This document shows positions 6,409 through 8,092 of a stretch of DNA of 8,092 bases, piece by piece. Source of the stretch: Anaerolineales bacterium UBA5069. Its GTDB lineage: Bacteria > Chloroflexota > Anaerolineae > Caldilineales > Caldilineaceae. A model generated the notes under the pieces. That model had not been told where the DNA came from, did not search any database, and saw nothing but the letters and a program-made list of their open reading frames with translations. The stretch's first letter is position 1. Each line of letters starts with the position of its first letter. The stretch covers positions 5,140 through 13,231 of the forward strand of contig DIAV01000055.1 in the NCBI GenBank assembly GCA_002415895.1. Reading direction: 5' to 3'. The position numbers were made by a program, and so were the translations under genes.

Positions 6409-6918
6409 GTGACGCACCCAAGAGTATTCTCCCATATCGGCCTCTCCGTTCCCGACCTCGATCGGGCCGTCAAGTTCTACAACGAGGTTTTTGGCTTCAC
6501 TGTACTCATGGCGCCAACCGAAATTGTAGAGGAGACCGAAAGCGCGATTGGTCTGATTTCCAGTGACATCTTCAGCGCCGGCTACGGAGGTTTTCGGATT
6601 GCCCACATGGCCACCGCTGATGGCATCGGCATCGAACTCTTCGAATTCCGCAATGCCGAACGTCCGGCCAACAATCTTGAATACTGGAAGAGCGGCATCT
6701 TCCACTTTTGTATCGAGGATCCAGACCTCGAGGGGTTGCTTGCCAAAGTTGAAGCGCATGGTGGCAAGGCGCGCATGGCGGTGCGCTACTACTATCCAGG
6801 CGAAAAACCCTACCGTATGGTCTATGTTGAAGACCCGTTCGGCATTGTCTTCGAGATCTACAGCCACAGCTACGAACTGACCTATTCGGCGGGCGCCTAC
6901 CAGCACGCGCCGGAGTAG
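6409..6918 (+). CDS. VOC-superfamily protein (glyoxalase/bleomycin-resistance/dioxygenase fold)
   Basis: Small cytoplasmic protein of 169 residues with a vicinal-oxygen-chelate fold, probably a metal-dependent enzyme. Two beta-alpha-beta-beta-beta modules are visible. The first begins HIGLSVPDLDRAVKFYNEVFGF (residues 9-30) and the second HFCIEDPDLEGLLAKVEAHGG (99-119). The four expected metal ligands can be placed at His9, Glu76 (in GIELFEF), His99 and Glu149 (in DPFGIVFEIYSHS). The VEDPFGIVFEIYSHSYE ending is typical of lyase- and isomerase-like members. The VOC fold is shared by lactoylglutathione lyase, methylmalonyl-CoA epimerase, extradiol dioxygenases, fosfomycin-resistance proteins and others, so the fold does not give the reaction. 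Its position after a sugar kinase suggests a step in, or a detoxification beside, the same sugar pathway. The GTG start is chosen for its strong ribosome site. Confidence 0.88.
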   Translation: MTHPRVFSHIGLSVPDLDRAVKFYNEVFGFTVLMAPTEIVEETESAIGLISSDIFSAGYGGFRIAHMATADGIGIELFEFRNAERPANNLEYWKSGIFHFCIEDPDLEGLLAKVEAHGGKARMAVRYYYPGEKPYRMVYVEDPFGIVFEIYSHSYELTYSAGAYQHAPE

Positions 6919-6955
6919 CAGGAGCCGGACCCGCTGCGGGTGCAGCTTCATTGAG

Positions 6956-6990
6956 CGAAGCGCAGTGGCTCAGACCGCCACTGCGCTTCG
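6956..6990 (+). terminator. Perfect hairpin downstream of the VOC gene
   Basis: 14-bp perfect inverted repeat with a 7-nt loop: CGAAGCGCAGTGGC at 6956-6969 and its reverse complement at 6977-6990, starting 37 bp after the VOC stop. No T run follows directly (GTGTTTT comes about 10 nt later), so it may act as a weak terminator or a 3'-end stabiliser ahead of the stronger hairpin at 7114-7163. Confidence 0.5.
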
Positions 6991-7113
6991 GCGCAGCCGC
7001 GTGTTTTGCAGGCGATAGGGAAACGCACCGGGCCTTGAAATCCGCAGCAAGGCTCCCCAAAGCAGACAACGCGCTGCGTAATCGCGCAAGCTCGATCCGT
7101 GCATGAGGTGCGC

Positions 7114-7163
7114 AACAAGAATAACGGGAGGCTGCCAGACGGCAGCCCCCCGTTTTTCTTGTT
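7114..7163. terminator. Long bidirectional terminator between convergent genes
   Basis: Two 23-nt arms (7114-7136 and 7141-7163) around a 4-nt AGAC loop, pairing at 21 of 23 positions. The mismatches are 7129 against 7148 and 7122 against 7155. The core is a GC-rich stem (CGGGAGGCTGCC) flanked by an A-rich left arm and a T-rich right arm, so both strands give a stem followed by a U-rich tract. It lies 13 bp beyond the stop of the efflux gene (minus strand) and about 195 bp beyond the VOC stop (plus strand), which fits a shared rho-independent terminator. Confidence 0.85.
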
Positions 7164-7176
7164 TATGTGTACGCGC

Positions 7177-8092
7177 TCATGCGGGATTTGTCGCACCTAC
7201 GACCTCATTCTCGCAGTCAATTGCCTCCATCTCCTTGCGGAAGTAGCGCCGCCCCAGCCAGAAGGCCACACTCACCAGACCAATCATCACGGGCACTTCG
7301 ATGAGGGGGCCAATCACCGCGGCAAACGCCTGCCCTGAGCCAAGGCCGAAGACGGCCACAGCCACGGCAATCGCCAACTCAAAGTTGTTGCTCGCCGCCG
7401 TAAAGCTCACGGTTGTGCTCTTGCGGTAGCCCGCATTGAACCAGACACCCATGAAGAAGGAGACGAGGAACATAATGACAAAGTAGAGGACGAGCGGAAT
7501 CGCAATTCGCACGACGTCCATGGGTATTGTGACGATGAGGTTGCCCTTGAGGCTGAACATCACCACAATTGTAAAGAGCAGCGCAATCAGTGTGATGGGG
7601 CTGATTTTGGGGATGAAGACCGAATGGTACCATTCCTTGCCTTTTATGCGCACGAGCACCAGCCGCGTGAGGAAGCCTGCCAGGAAGGGGATGCCCAGGT
7701 AGATGAAGACGCTGCGCGCAATCTCGCCAATGCCAATCTGCACAATTGCGCTCTCCAACCCCAGCCAACGGGGGAGAACCGTAATGTAGAAGTAGGCAAA
7801 GAGGCTGTAGAAGAGCACCTGAAAGACGCTGTTAAATGCCACCAACCCCGCCGCATACTCGGTGTCGCCCTTGGCCAGATCGTTCCAGACAATCACCATG
7901 GCAATGCAGCGCGCCAGGCCAATCAGGATCAGCCCCTCCATATAGGCGGGATAGTCGCGCAGGAAGAGCACCGCCAGCACAAACATCAGCGCCGGGCCAA
8001 TCACCCAGTTCTGCACGAGTGACATGAGGAGGATCTTCCAGTCGCGGAAGACATCGCCCAACTCCTCATAACGCACCTTGGCCAGCGGCGGG
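7177..8092 (-). CDS. acr3: ACR3-family arsenite efflux permease, N-terminus outside the window
   Basis: Inner-membrane secondary transporter that expels arsenite (some members also antimonite). The frame runs off the right edge: before [10 protein letters not shown] the codons read PPLAK, matching the [11 protein letters not shown] stretch near the start of ACR3 proteins, so probably some 50-90 residues are missing. Multiple hydrophobic segments are evident. The conserved cysteine of the [14 protein letters not shown] motif, needed for transport in characterised ACR3 proteins, is present. The [20 protein letters not shown] motif with its membrane glutamate and the [15 protein letters not shown] segment follow. 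An apparent start at 8076 is a GTG inside the gene (Val), not the true start. The stop is 13 bp from the bidirectional terminator, so this is the last gene of its transcript; other ars genes, if any, lie beyond the right edge. The gene is functionally separate from the sugar locus. Confidence 0.95.
   Translation of the reverse strand, partial: PPLAKVRYEELGDVFRDWKILLMSLVQNWVIGPALMFVLAVLFLRDYPAYMEGLILIGLARCIAMVIVWNDLAKGDTEYAAGLVAFNSVFQVLFYSLFAYFYITVLPRWLGLESAIVQIGIGEIARSVFIYLGIPFLAGFLTRLVLVRIKGKEWYHSVFIPKISPITLIALLFTIVVMFSLKGNLIVTIPMDVVRIAIPLVLYFVIMFLVSFFMGVWFNAGYRKSTTVSFTAASNNFELAIAVAVAVFGLGSGQAFAAVIGPLIEVPVMIGLVSVAFWLGRRYFRKEMEAIDCENEVVGATNPA

Noticed and set aside
6409..6918. Idea that the VOC protein is an ArsI-type organoarsenical lyase tied to the nearby arsenite permease
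   Set aside because: ArsI proteins need a pair of closely spaced cysteines for arsenic binding; here only one cysteine (Cys101) is present. The two genes also converge and are separated by a terminator.
7099..7338. Plus-strand open frame of 79 codons across the terminator and the end of the efflux gene
   Set aside because: It runs through the terminator hairpin and antisense to the ACR3 coding region; no motif or ribosome site supports it.

Overview
The window looks like chromosomal DNA from a moderately GC-rich bacterium. It is an ordinary carbohydrate-uptake and catabolism locus next to an arsenite-efflux gene. The binding protein has a twin-arginine leader plus lipobox (SRRQFLQ then LAAC), and the set of families (CUT1-type sugar transporter, LacI regulator, KDG-kinase-like PfkB kinase) fits a heterotrophic environmental bacterium. 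Chloroflexota (Anaerolineae/Caldilineae-like) is my guess from the style of these proteins. It is inference only; no marker gene is present.

Minus strand, read from about 4800 down to 39: a LacI-family regulator (3639-4718), a lipoprotein solute-binding protein (1980-3317) and two inner-membrane permeases (960-1892 and 39-908). Together these form a binding-protein-dependent sugar ABC transporter without its ATPase. In front of the regulator gene is the clearest regulatory signal of the window: a TTGACA / 17 bp / TATTTT promoter overlapped by two inverted 16-bp arms, each with a central CpG as in LacI-family operators, with centres 31 bp apart. The regulator therefore probably represses its own transcription, and possibly that of the divergent kinase gene. 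A strong stem-loop lies between the binding-protein and permease genes and probably sets their expression ratio.

Plus strand, from 5123: a PfkB-family sugar kinase resembling 2-keto-3-deoxygluconate kinases (5123-6280), then a small VOC-superfamily (glyoxalase fold) protein whose real start is a GTG at 6409. Transporter, regulator and kinase suggest import of a sugar or sugar acid followed by phosphorylation. The substrate cannot be read from the sequence, and the role of the VOC protein is unknown.

Right end: convergent to that pair, on the minus strand, is the C-terminal part of an ACR3-type arsenite efflux permease (7177 to beyond 8092). A long imperfect hairpin with T-rich flanks (7114-7163) probably ends transcription from both sides, and a second perfect 14-bp hairpin (6956-6990) lies closer to the VOC gene. 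I found no mobile element, CRISPR array, tRNA or rRNA. I also found no convincing novel multi-gene system; the most interesting items are the double operator, the atypical kinase motifs and the unexplained VOC partner.
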